Below, in pieces: positions 10,922-21,851 of a stretch of DNA of 64,000 nt. The position numbers and the translations under genes are program-made. Within the stretch, counting starts at the first letter, position 1, and every line of letters starts with the position of its first letter. The stretch covers positions 26,025,001-26,089,000 of the forward strand of contig NC_060211.1 in assembly GCF_021130785.1 (NCBI RefSeq). The letters are read 5' to 3'. This stretch comes from Homalodisca vitripennis (lineage: Eukaryota; Arthropoda; Insecta; Hemiptera; Cicadellidae). Under the pieces are notes generated by a model, which was not told the origin of the DNA, searched no databases, and was given only the letters and a program-made list of their open reading frames with translations.

Positions 10922-12920
10922 TGGGCAAGGATGTGCTTTTAAGAGTCAGCTGTAGTGATTAGTCTAATATGAATAATTGAAATAGCTAACCTCATTCTTT
11001 TACGCCATTATTTTGATAACAAAATCTTCTTATTAATATCAATTTTCTATAGTATTTTTCTGTTACTTTTGTTAATAATCAAGTAAAGTCTAAAATTAAG
11101 TCGTTTTGGAATTCAAAAAATAAAATTTCAAACAAATACCTGCATACTCAAAAAATACAAAAAAACTCACATTTTTAAGATGGATGTGTCCTCCATTATT
11201 TTGCAATCAACAATAAAAGGATAAAACTATTTAACGTTTACTGTTTTGCTCATGTACTTTCATTCAAGATCATTTTAGTACACTTGACTCTTAATGACGT
11301 TATCGCATTATAACAACAATTGTATTCTTGATCATGTGTTCCACAATATATCCATAACGTGTAATACAACTTAGACTATTTTTTTTGTATTTTTAAACTT
11401 ATAATACGTCCTATATAACCTATTCAGGTATAAACATGAACTCTTCGGTGAGTACTAACTAAATATTGTTGAAGATTAATATTAAATGGAGTATATACAT
11501 ATGGGGTATATACATTTTTTCAAGTATGCCACAGCATAAATATTTTAAGTTCCAGATATACAAATAACTTAAAATAATAAAGTTCATGCACCTTTTTTAA
11601 AAGTAAAATTATGTATTTACCAGTTTTAAAATTTTCACAGTTTTTTAAAAAAGCAGCGTTCTTAGTTTTTTAGAAAACATCCTCTATTATCCGACAAAAT
11701 TGTAGTTTTATGATGTATTTAAAGCCGTATTAAATGATCGTTTTGTTTATTTTCAAATGTTCAGTATAATAATAGTTTAATCAACTAAACTGTTTATCTA
11801 CAAGCATACTAAGTTAAAATAAAGCGTTAAATTTTTAGATTAAAATTTCTACCGACGTTTCGGTATATACATATATTTACATTGAATAAAAAATGTTTAA
11901 AATGTTTTATGTTAAATGTGTTAAATGTGTTATGTGTAAATGTTTTCAACCGACCTTACAGGCCATTCCACTGAGGTGGTGAGAAACTAATAATTGCATC
12001 AATAAGTTCAATTGTATGCCATATGTCCCTTTAAAAAGTTTGATGTTTCTACGTTTACTTGTAAAGAACTTTTTTGCACCCTTGTATATATAATTATTTG
12101 AAAAAAAAAAACAATAAACAGTACCATTTAAATACATTCTATTCACCGATATATTTTTTGGCAGTTATGCCATGATCATATATAAATAACTAAACTATGA
12201 ATTTAATTCCGTGACACTAAATCCACAATATTTTATTTTCTCGTTATTTATATGTCATTAAATAAATATCTTGTCAGGTTATGAATATAAATATTAAAAG
12301 TCTAAATATTTGTAAAAATTTAGATTCAACTTTTTTGATTTAGTTCTATTCTGATACATCATCCTTACCAGACAGTTGACAAACGTGGAACTACTAATAA
12401 TATGCTATTGTAAATTTGCCTAAAATAACTTGAAAAATATTTTAAAATGTCATATTAAATACCTTTGATATTATGAAAAAGATTGTAAAATTTGAATAAA
12501 AAAAATATTCATGTATTGTAATTATTTTACAATCCCCCAAAATTAATTGAAGAATATGTTTCCAAATTACAGCTTTCTAATACAGCTAATACAGCTAATA
12601 ATAAGTCACACGTAGGTTTGCCTCCACTAATGTGCTAAACGTTCTTCCCATAAATATAAAGAACAGTACATATTCTTCCTCCTCTACATATCTTGTAGTT
12701 GAAGCCAACATTTAATTTCCTTAGCTTAATTTTTCACGATTAAGACTTAAAAAGATATCCATGATATAACAATTTTCTTTAAGAGCACCCGCTCTAATGA
12801 TACTACATTTGTGTTTACGACCATAAGCACAGTGTTATCATTTCACTTTTATGTTCTTATTTTTTCCTGCAATTATGGTTGACATATCATTTTAAAAAAA
12901 AGTTATACTTAGTGGAGCAT
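10922..12920. other. AT-rich DNA, one possible retroelement remnant
   Basis: Mostly featureless. At 11848-11862 the minus strand reads TACCGAAACGTCGGTAG, which resembles the 3' part of a hammerhead-like core (GAAACGUC then helix I), but no CUGANGA partner was found. A 66-codon minus ORF at 11946-12146 looks spurious. Confidence 0.3.
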
Positions 12921-12924
12921 TCAA

Positions 12925-14320
12925 CGTGACTTTGATTCTTCTTGAGAAATGTACTCGTACTTTTTACTATTGATGATATCACGAAAAGTTAGATATATGT
13001 CTTCCTGGAATTATGAAAGAAGCGAAACGATTTTCAATAATTTCTTCTTGTGAAGTGTACTCGTACTTTTCACTATTAAACGATGATATCACGAAAAGTT
13101 ATGATATATGGTCTTCCTGGAATTATGACAGAAGCGAAATGATTTTCAATCCTTCTTGTGAAGTGTACTCGTATTTTTTACTATTAAACGATGATATCAT
13201 GAAAAAGTTTGATATATGTTTTCCTGTAGTTATGAAAAGAAGCGAAACGATTTTCAATCCTTCTTGTGAAGTGTACTCGTATTTTTTACTATTAAAAACG
13301 ATGATATCATGAAAAGTTAGATATATGGCTTCCTGGGGAATTATGACAGAAGCGAAAATGATTTGCAATCCTTCTTGTGAAGTGTATCGTATTTTTTACT
13401 ATTAAACGATGATATCACGAAAAAGTTAGATATATGTCTTCCTGGAATTATGACAGAAGCGAAATGATTTTCAATCCTTCTTGTGAAGTGTACTCGTATT
13501 TTTTTTTTACTATTAAACGATGTTATCATGAAAAGTTAGATATATGTTTTCCTGTAGTTATGAAAAAGAAAGCGAAAACGATTTTTTTCAATCTTCTTGT
13601 TAAATGTACTCGTACTTTTGATGAAATAACGGAAAAGCTAAAATTTATTTTTCCTGGAATAATGAAAGGTGTCTCATTAAGAAAATGTATTAACTTACAC
13701 AAGAAATTATTTTCATTTCCTGTCGTGAATCGTAACTTTTTGACTATTTAAACGATGAAGAACAGGAAAGTTACTATATTTAGTTCCAGGATATATCTTT
13801 TCTGGGAAATATGAAAGTTATCTCATTTCTCATTTTAAATATGTTTTATATATATATATATTTACATTAATAACATATTGTTCACATGTACTACATTAAC
13901 TATTTTCAATTATTATTTGTGAAGCGTAAAACTTATGATTATTTAAACGATGAAGTACAGAATTCTGATTAATTCGTATCAAAACGATTTTCAGTTCTTC
14001 GTAATTTTTGACTATTTAAAATAATGAATGACATAAAAGGTTGGATATATTTTTTTCCTGGAATTTGAAAGTTGACTTCATTTTAAATAAATGATTAATG
14101 CGCTTCCAAAAGATTTTCAAACTCTTCTTGTGAATTGTATAATTTCGACTATTTAAACGGTGAAGCAGAGAAAATCTAGATATATTTTTCTGGTGTTACG
14201 ACAAATTAATTCATTTTAAAGATGTGATTAGGGCACATCCAAATTATTTTCAAATCTACATGTAAAAACGTAAACTTTGAATATTTAAACGATGAAGTAC
14301 CACGACACAATTTTTATTTA
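12925..14320. repeat. ~106-bp minisatellite, decaying to the right
   Basis: About seven clear units (GTACTCGTA marker near 12954, 13060, 13165, 13275, 13385, 13490 and 13606) contain GATGATATCACGAAAAGTTA, CTTCCTGGAATTATGA and CAATCCTTCTTGTGAAGTG. From 13600 to about 14300 further units can be followed by AAACGATGAAG and TTTTCCTGG but are increasingly degenerate. The short frames across it on both strands are repeat artefacts. Confidence 0.85.
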
Positions 14321-14367
14321 CAATTTACAACAGAGACACCCGCGTAAATATTTTCATGCTCAGTTGG

Positions 14368-14593
14368 ATAAGAACTTCAAGGACATTACAAGAGTAAACT
14401 GAATACCCTGGCATGTTACACAGGAAACAAAGTGTCGGTTTTCAAAGACACAGTGATGGATGTGCGTCCGGCGCGTTACGCTATCTGACGTCACAGCTAA
14501 CTGACTCACTGACTGTGAGACGCCCGTAACAGATATTTATCCTCCCGTCACCATTCTTCTCAATATTCCACCTTGGTGTAACTCAGTGTGACG
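14368..14593 (-). repeat. Dispersed repeat with TGACGTCA core, copy 3 (inverted)
   Basis: Inverted relative to copies 1 and 2, with the TGACGTCA site at 14486-14493. It retains the ACAGATATTTATCCTCC and CCATTCTTCTCAATATTCC blocks and extends with CACCTTGGTGTAAC, which is shared with copy 1 only. Confidence 0.65.
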
Positions 14594-14599
14594 TTTAAA

Positions 14600-15530
14600 C
14601 AATAATAACTAAAAGGAGTAACTTAATAAAGTGGAAAATCATCAATATCTATGTTTTTATACTGTGTAATTCAGTTCTATTACAAAATGACGTTTGAGAT
14701 CTATTTTGAAAATAAAAATTATAGTTTTTTGCTGAAATTACTCGATTCTTTGTACTTAAGTTTTTTATTTTGCTAATGTATTGTAATTTTTCAGAAGGTA
14801 ATTTCTGTATGTTTCATCTGACTCATCACTAGAAATGTCGAGAAAAACTTACCTATGGACATGAAATTTTGCATGATTGTTCTTTCCTATAAAGGCAAAT
14901 CTAGTTTGAATATGGTGTAAGTAATTTAAAGGGATTTAGCTGAGTGTTAACTCTTATATTTTAGAAACCGGTTCTTTTTGGCAATGAAAGTCACTGAATA
15001 AATATTTATAAGCAAAATGAAGTAAAATCATTTTAAATATAAAAATCTAAAATTTTAATATATGTAGCCGACTTATCAGAAGAGATAATCTTATCAAACG
15101 TGAAAGTTTGCATTACAACCTCAGTAAAGCCTGTTGACGCCCACACGTGGCGTAGAGTACTTCCCACCTTAAAATTCTGTATTGAATTTTTATATCGTTG
15201 TAGTGTAAAACATTTATTCTTAGGAGGTTAAGACAAAACTGTAATTTATACCTCTTCATTTTTTATTGTAAAACACTTAGATTTTTTCATGTCACCTTTT
15301 AGACTTACTTACCACATTTAAAACATCCTAACTAGGGAATGATCTAAGAACTAAAATCATTCAAAATAAACGACGCAATAATCAAATTTCTAGCTGGTAT
15401 TTCTTTTTTCAAATTATTTTTGAAAACTCCAACCAATCACATTACCCAAGAAAAGATAAGTGAAGGCTGGGCTCAATAGACCTTAATTACAGAGGGCTGT
15501 TATCCAGAGCCTGACTTTATGTTTGAGTTA
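14600..15530. other. AT-rich DNA without recognised features
   Basis: Nothing firm recognised. Confidence 0.4.
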
Positions 15531-15534
15531 AACA

Positions 15535-15690
15535 TGCTTTTGTGGAGTTTATTGCAAACATCTAACTGGGCTCTGTGGGTGTGCCTGCCGCGCTGCGCCG
15601 CCGACCCGACCGCGCGCTCTTAACTCGCTAACTCGGTTATCAACAAAAGGCCTTCGTTATCATCTTCCCATTGCCTCCCTTCGTATTTAA
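15535..15690. promoter_or_regulatory. GC-rich island, candidate conserved non-coding element
   Basis: A CpG-dense block (TGCCGCGCTGCGCCGCCG and CGACCGCGCGC around 15585-15618) in strongly AT-rich surroundings, with no good reading frame or splice pair. Such islands in insect introns are often enhancers or promoters. Function here is inference. Confidence 0.3.
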
Positions 15691-15699
15691 CTGTACCAA

Positions 15700-16160
15700 A
15701 ACCTTGAAGTACTTAAACTCCGGAATGGCCATTTATTATATTATATAAATTAAATGCCATAAATTCGCTTTCAACGGTTGAATTTCGTTTATCTGTATTA
15801 TACCGAGTATTATTTGGAAGATGTTATCTTTAAACTAATTACTCCAAGCAAAGTCTTAATTTATCCAACTCGCCATTAATATAGTGATTAAGTGATCTAG
15901 TTTTAAATCATCTAAAATGTAACACAGGATTAAGGAGTTACTCAATACTCAAATACATTAATAGTGTGCCTTGCAATAAGTCTGTTCTTACATTCATTAC
16001 ATAGTAAATTTCGAATTTACAAAAAATTTATTCAATGTTAACAAAAGTATAAATGAAATAAAAACCAAGTAAACAAATATTAGCAGTAGTGTACATAATT
16101 ATATTGCCAAAAATATTAAAACACATTTCTTTGTTTGAATTTTGTTTTTTACGATTGAAG
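15700..16160. other. AT-rich DNA without recognised features
   Basis: Nothing recognised before the hairpin element at 16167. Confidence 0.4.
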
Positions 16161-16166
16161 GATTGT

Positions 16167-16462
16167 GAAGGAAACAGGATTTTTCGGACATTTCCCATCG
16201 TTCAGTGATACAAAAAAATTTGTAATACTACGTTTCGAGATCTGCAATCTGATCTCTTCTTCAGGTAAAATAACTAACTAACTAACACACATCGAAAAAC
16301 ACAATGGTTATTAAGTGCATGTTTTAGAGTTAGTGAAGTTGACACACAACAAGGTGGTTGTGATTCCTGACTTACGCATGTCACAACGTTCTGGAATGAT
16401 TTGTTTATTTTTGTATCATGAAACGATGGCAAATGTCCGGAAAAAATCCGTTTCCTTCAATA
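16167..16462 (-). mobile_element. Hairpin retroelement fragment with hammerhead-like core
   Basis: The ends are inverted repeats of about 50 bp: GAAGGAAACAGGATTTTTCG on the left pairs with CGGAAAAAATCCGTTTCCTTC-like sequence on the right, and both arms contain the CCATCG..GTGATAC or GTATCATG..CGATGG block. A hammerhead-like core lies beside the left arm, read on the minus strand. The same organisation, in the other orientation, occurs at 27889-28160. The structure resembles terminal pieces of Penelope-like elements. No reverse transcriptase remains. Confidence 0.6.
16232..16264 (-). ncRNA. Hammerhead-like ribozyme core (best preserved)
   Basis: Minus-strand order: TAC (helix I), CTGAAGA, A, GAGATC, 8-nt loop, GATCTC, GAAAC, GTA, then GTA (helix I). 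Helix II is a perfect 6-bp stem, and helix I pairs TAC with GTA. CUGANGA and GAAA are intact. Helix III would be only the short AC/GT closure, which is typical of minimal hammerheads thought to act as dimers. One extra A sits between CUGANGA and helix II. The cleavage triplet would be GUA. Confidence 0.5.
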
Positions 16463-16469
16463 AAAAAAT

Positions 16470-17985
16470 AACACGGAATTTTCTAGATTATATTGGGTTT
16501 TCTTTATTGCTGAAGTACACAATGAAAATTATTCTACTAAATTTTCAAATAATTGTAAATTATAAGCTTATCCACCGTATACCATATTAAGTTTATAGAT
16601 AAGAGTATAAAAATAATAAACAATTTATATTTAATTTCGTAATAAATAGATAGCATTTTTAAAAGTACAACGGCTATAGGTCTTAAGAAAACGGCAAAAT
16701 TTATACATGGAATTTAACACAATTAACTTTAGTAAAAAGGTTTTTATAAACGAACACGATTTATTCCAAGAATGTTCCATCTCATTAATGTCATAATATG
16801 TCCCATTTCCATATTGGTATAATACGTTTAAACGTATTGACATATTGGCACTTGAAAAGAATGATACTTGCTCAGATGCAGTGGATCATTGCATATATAT
16901 AAACAATGGATTTGAAAATTGTATTACATTTCACCTCTTGTAACTTGCAAAATTCCAAATACATAAAAAAATCCAAATTTTTACACTGTAGTGAAAACAA
17001 AACATATTTTTAGCCTAAAAGTTTTCAAAAATACTAAATATTTTAAACCGTAATTTTGTTTTAATGTCTAGCCACTGTCTGCCATATATTAATTGTATTT
17101 ATTTGTGATACAAACTAATCTTTTTAGTTGGTATAAAATTTTACTATCTTAACAAATTTAAACTGATATGTCGGAAAGAATAAATTACTCATAAATTAAT
17201 AAAAACCACTCTCACTCAATAAACTAATTCATTACTTGACATATTAAATTTAAAAAAGCCAATTGATATATTATTATTAATTAATGAGACAGTCTAAGAA
17301 TAGGGAAAATATAAAAAAATGTCTAGATAAGTGATAACGTAGGTTTTAATTTTTGTAATGACACCAGGTTTGTTATATTTGTCAGGAATTATCCATATCT
17401 CAAGCATCCCTCCCCGTCACTATTATGTCTCCCTGTCACAATTTTATACTCCAGTGAAGTACCTAATTAATTAAACTCTGTCTTAGAACAATTATTAAAT
17501 TAAATTGATTTTCATACTGAAGCAGTCTCACGTAAAACGCCCTTGCCCAGCAGTTTTTGAAGACCTAACAAACTACATAAGAAACCTTGTTTAACTGTAG
17601 GAGCTTAAGGAAGAGTGAAGAGAAAATTGAAGTGTGGAAAAGAGATATTGGTCGTATCACAATGACTAATGTGATCCAGTATCTATCGTCACAGCCCGGC
17701 GCACAGTGTCACAGTATCTCCTGTCGTGTCACAAGAGTGCCAATGAAATATTACAAGGCGGCATCCGATATATCGCAAGCCTGTGAATCTTTATCCGGCA
17801 ATATCCCTTCAACGCAGATTCCCCTTCCGACATAAACTCACGAGTGAAAAACCACTTTGCTCTTTGTTAGTTTTATGTGTAAGATTTTTTCAGTTTGATA
17901 ATTTTATGTCATTCTCCATAAGTGTAAAATGTTCAGTATGGGCGTGTGTGTAAACAAAATGGGTATATCTGTTCCTTTGAGTATT
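16470..17985. other. AT-rich DNA with one less AT-rich block at 17600-17835
   Basis: 17587-17835 is an 82-codon open frame of higher GC, with CGTATCACAATGACTAATG and CAGCCCGGCGCACAGTGTC blocks. No relative is known to me. It may be a conserved non-coding element. The rest is featureless. Confidence 0.3.
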
Positions 17986-17994
17986 TTAGTCAGT

Positions 17995-18215
17995 TTAGCT
18001 TCTGAGTAATCTGAACAAAACAAAACACAATACAAAACACAATACAATACACAATACAATACAACAATACAAATACAATACACAATATAACAATACAACA
18101 AACAATACACAATACAACCATTCCAGAAACAAAACACAACAACAATACAATATACAATACAAAAAACACAATACAATACAATATACAAAATTTAAACACA
18201 ATGCAATACAATATT
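17995..18215. repeat. Degenerate (AATAC)n / (ACAAT)n microsatellite
   Basis: Pentamer-based AC-rich tract, interrupted around 18118-18135. It generates cysteine/leucine/valine-rich minus frames of 68-94 codons that are not genes. Confidence 0.9.
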
Positions 18216-18219
18216 TTTA

Positions 18220-19190
18220 TTTTTTTTTACGGTTGTATTTTTGTATTTGTATCATATACAATATTTAAATTACGTCTCAACTCTTGAACTTGAACTTTAA
18301 TTTATGGGCCAGTACGAGAGTAGAATTAATAGTCCAGAACCAATTTGAATTGATAAGCACACAACCGATTTACGAGTTACGGATTACGATCCCCTCGTAT
18401 CTTGATATCGACAGGGATATTTCTCCTAGGAAAAAATAAATCGATAGTCGATGGATTTATAATTTTATTGATTTTGAAAGGAGGGTATTAAAAGGGTTAA
18501 ATATCAAATTGTATTGTTTCAGATCGTTTTTCATATCTTATGACATTTAAAATTAACCGTCAGACTCGGAAACAAATGTAAAACAGCATCAACTGTCCAT
18601 AAACGCTGACTAATAGTAGGAGCTATCAGTATCTTCATATAGTTGCTTGACATTGATTTAACTAAACATAAACAACTATTTATGCTTCTGAGTTTTGAGT
18701 GTGTCAAGCTATGGAAAATATAATGTGAGAAAAACTATCGTTAAATATTTTTTTCTGATTTGTAAGCCTCCCATTTTGACCTCCACTAAAACTAGCACAC
18801 CAGAAGATTATTAAAGAAAATTCCTATATGAAACTCAAGAAAACTTAAGTTGGGTGTTTATAGAAAGGAAATTGGCTAACGGCTATAATATTGAAATAAG
18901 CTTAGCTCTAGCTTAAAATAAACTATACTCCTTCCATATGTCTCTAAAATATACACTTAATAATACTTAACAGTGATCTTCAGAAACTGAACTAAAATAA
19001 AGATCATAAGTGGTCCGGAATCAATACAGAAACGCTGACAACTCATCGCGATTGTGCTTGTTAATTCCTTACTGACAATAATTTGTATATCATGTCATAA
19101 ACATGTGGAAAAAGAGAATAAAGCTCATATTTTCGACACCTACTTATGCAATTTTTAATTTAAAAGAAAATTATTCTGGGGTTTGTATAA
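18220..19190. other. AT-rich DNA without recognised features
   Basis: Nothing recognised apart from a moderately GC patch at 18375-18430. Confidence 0.4.
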
Positions 19191-19193
19191 CAA

Positions 19194-19634
19194 TGTATAT
19201 CAGGTTTTTTTGAGGGAGAGGCAGGAAAAATGCAATTACGCACACAGGTGGCCAGCCTGTAGTGTGGGACTCCCCTAAAAACGGGTTTACCCACTAAAAA
19301 ACCTCCTCTACTCTTTAGGATTCTAACCTGGGATTGTTCAAACACATTACTTCAGGCTAGGCCTAAATTTGGCTTAAGCCCGTGGGGCTCGCTCCTTATC
19401 CAGCCGCTCGGTCAAGGGATCTGGGCCACTTCGCGTTCCAGATCGGGTTTCTTTTCCAGGAGGATGCCCCGGACGAACTGTGACAAACAATCCCAGTTCC
19501 CCTCATCCTCCATAATATTTTCGCAGACCGTATCCACCGTAAACCCCGAGTTTTCTTGTGGCCTCCAGGCTGGGCCTTTCCCAACGCGGACAGCGGAAGA
19601 AGGTGTGTTCCGCGTCGTCGGTGTATATCAGGTT
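19194..19634 (-). mobile_element. 5'-truncated R1-like LINE with 13-bp target-site duplication
   Basis: The insert 19207-19621 is flanked by TGTATATCAGGTT at 19194-19206 and 19622-19634. A T-run at 19205-19211 is the minus-strand poly-A tail (CTCCCTCAAAAAAA), so the retrotransposon lies on the minus strand. It carries the last part of ORF2 and a 3' UTR of about 200 bp. Intact flanking duplications and a tail are the signature of target-primed reverse transcription with strong 5' truncation. Confidence 0.85.
19412..19621 (-). pseudogene. C-terminal fragment of R1-like LINE ORF2 (frameshifted)
   Basis: Minus-strand translation gives DDAEHTFFRCPRWERPSLEA, then after one frameshift near 19525 continues with DTVCENIMEDEGNWDCLSQF and RGILLEKKPDLEREVAQIP, ending at a TGA at 19412-19414. 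The HTFF.CP.W motif (19581-19605), followed by a W..V/L..F...IL..K tail, is the standard end of R1-clade ORF2 after the reverse transcriptase. Only the C-terminus remains, so it is non-functional. Confidence 0.8.
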
Positions 19635-19639
19635 AGTTA

Positions 19640-20340
19640 TTAAACAGACTTAATAATATAAACTATCATAATAAAAGATTCACCCTTATAAATAATCCAA
19701 TAAGTAAAAAATAAATCTTACGATGTAAAAGACTGAGTTAACCTCGTTAATCAGCATTTAATCATCGTTAATCAGCTTGTAAAATATAACCATTAATAAG
19801 TACTGGACTTAATATGTTGATGTTTTCAAAGTTAAGTACATAAATGGTACATTTCTGCCTACATAAGAGAGGCGAAACAAAAATTACTTCTTTAATTCGA
19901 TTAAGTCTTGTTGACGCGAACATTTATAAAGTTAACACCACATTCACGCTGAACATTTGGAAATGTTCAAAAGTCGGAATGGCGTAGCCTGTATTTTCAC
20001 AGAGCGGCTTAGTGTTTGACTTTCATTGGGTTTGTTGGGGTTAATTACAGTTGTTAGGTTAACTTTGTAGACCGACTCTAACGACTCGTCTACATTTGCT
20101 GACTTTAGCTCTGATTGTTTTTGCGGCCCAAATTTGTAGCAATTTGTATGAATTAATTTCTAACTTTAATAAATTTAACACTTATTGTTTGATATTGTTA
20201 GCGTTGAATTCAGCACATACGCACTTGTAAATTTGGTGAATGTAATTTTTACTGACCACTGCGGATTTTTAAAAGGGTGACTTTGAAATACATCCAATGA
20301 CATGTTTATTATTATTAATACATAGTTTATTTAATTACAC
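19640..20340. other. AT-rich DNA without recognised features
   Basis: A slightly GC-richer patch at 19975-20140 shows no frame or splice pair. Confidence 0.4.
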
Positions 20341-20344
20341 CACA

Positions 20345-20640
20345 TGTCGCGTAACAGGCTTCGTTGAGTTTCAATGCAAAATTTCAAATCTGTAGCTCAT
20401 TTGACTTTTAACAGATAAAATGGCAGAAATTATAGAGCAAAGCAATTTTCAAGTTCCCTGGTAAACAAAAGAGATCTTGTCAGCCTACTCAGTGATAAGC
20501 TACAACGACGCGTAGCTAGATTCCATATTTGGACACTATAGAACTCATCTTGTCTATGTAAAAATGAAGATTCAAACAAAATTGAAAGTCTGCAAATGAG
20601 AAATTTCCCAAAATATCTTGCCAAACTATATATTCAAATT
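20345..20640. repeat. Interspersed repeat, family shared with 26412-26640
   Basis: Shares, in the same order, CGTAACAGG, ATGCAAAATTT, AGCTCATTT, a CAAAAGAGA block and a 3' part around AATTTC. The two copies are strongly diverged, so the family is old. Class not determined. Confidence 0.5.
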
Positions 20641-20649
20641 GTTTTCCAT

Positions 20650-21850
20650 TAAATTGAGTTTCATTCAGTTTAATTATGTATTTGATAGAAATAACAGTTT
20701 AAATGTTAGTCCCTACTCCTGAAATAGATATATCCAAATTATTAATATTTTTCTATTTATAAAGGGGTAAAGCGAATGTTAAGGTCATCGAAATCAATGA
20801 GGTTGTTTAAACAAACGTTTGGTTTTCTCACCGGAAAGTACTTAATTGATATGATTAGTCAAGACTATGAAAAAATAATTGGATATATGCTTAGTATCTT
20901 TAAAATCCAGTAACGGTAGCATAATGGAATACCTTACAATCACACAGCCATAGCCGTAGCCATAAATCTTTAGAGACATTCAATAAAACAAACTATCTAT
21001 CAATGAGGATTTGACCGCATGATAAATTGAAGATCTCGGCTGCAAATCTTCGGCGAGTCGGTTCCTATTAGCGGAACAAATCACTTTCCACAGTCCCCAT
21101 CTGAGATCCGATTGAATATTAGTCATGTAGAGTATTCGTTCTCAACATACAAAAATTGTAATATGTGTGAGTAGGAATATTTTAAAAATTATGTCAGAAA
21201 GTGATAGAATGGTGTTTTTATTCTTGTAACGATTTGGACGAATAAATGAATCATTGTTTATCATAGGTAAGATTTTGTGATTTTTCCGTAGTCTAAATGT
21301 TAATCTGTATTAATATAATGGCGAATTCCTTTGCGAGATATTATTTACAGTGTAAATCTATAAGTTATTAATTAAGCCGTTGAATTATTTTTCAAATATG
21401 TAATTATATTTTAATTTGCGCTTTATTTGTACGCGATACTAAGATATTGCACTTCCGGGGCAACAGAAATATTATCATCTGCAATCTTTCTTGCTCTTAG
21501 AGCTATTATAAGGCATACTATTTGTTTTACCTTTCAAGTTACGCCTGTTGTACAATAGACGCCAACGTTTTGTACCTAGTGCAGAGGAATTCTTCAGGGA
21601 ATTTTCTTCCACCGCTATTAATTCTACATGAATCGTACGAAATCATCGAGTTTAGAAAATACGGGATCGCAAAATTGGCATGGGAAAATAAATCTAGAAA
21701 CTATCACTAAAAAGACGAAAATTAACTACTTGTTTAAATTGCCAGACATACAGGTGGAAAAGGAATTAAGTAGAAAACAATGGACGAGATTTTTCCACTT
21801 AACTTACTAAATTCCACTTACGCGTACTCCTAAACATCAGTTAGGTGGAT
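20650..21850. other. AT-rich DNA with a GC-richer block at 21000-21130
   Basis: The block at 21000-21130 (GAAGATCTCGGCTGC, CGGCGAGTCGGTTCC) has no frame and may be conserved non-coding DNA. Short overlapping plus-strand ORFs at 21522-21810 have no recognisable product. Confidence 0.3.
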
Positions 21851-21851
21851 A

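Noticed and set aside
17904..18211. Cysteine/valine/leucine-rich ORFs on the minus strand
   Set aside because: Translation of the AATAC-type microsatellite.
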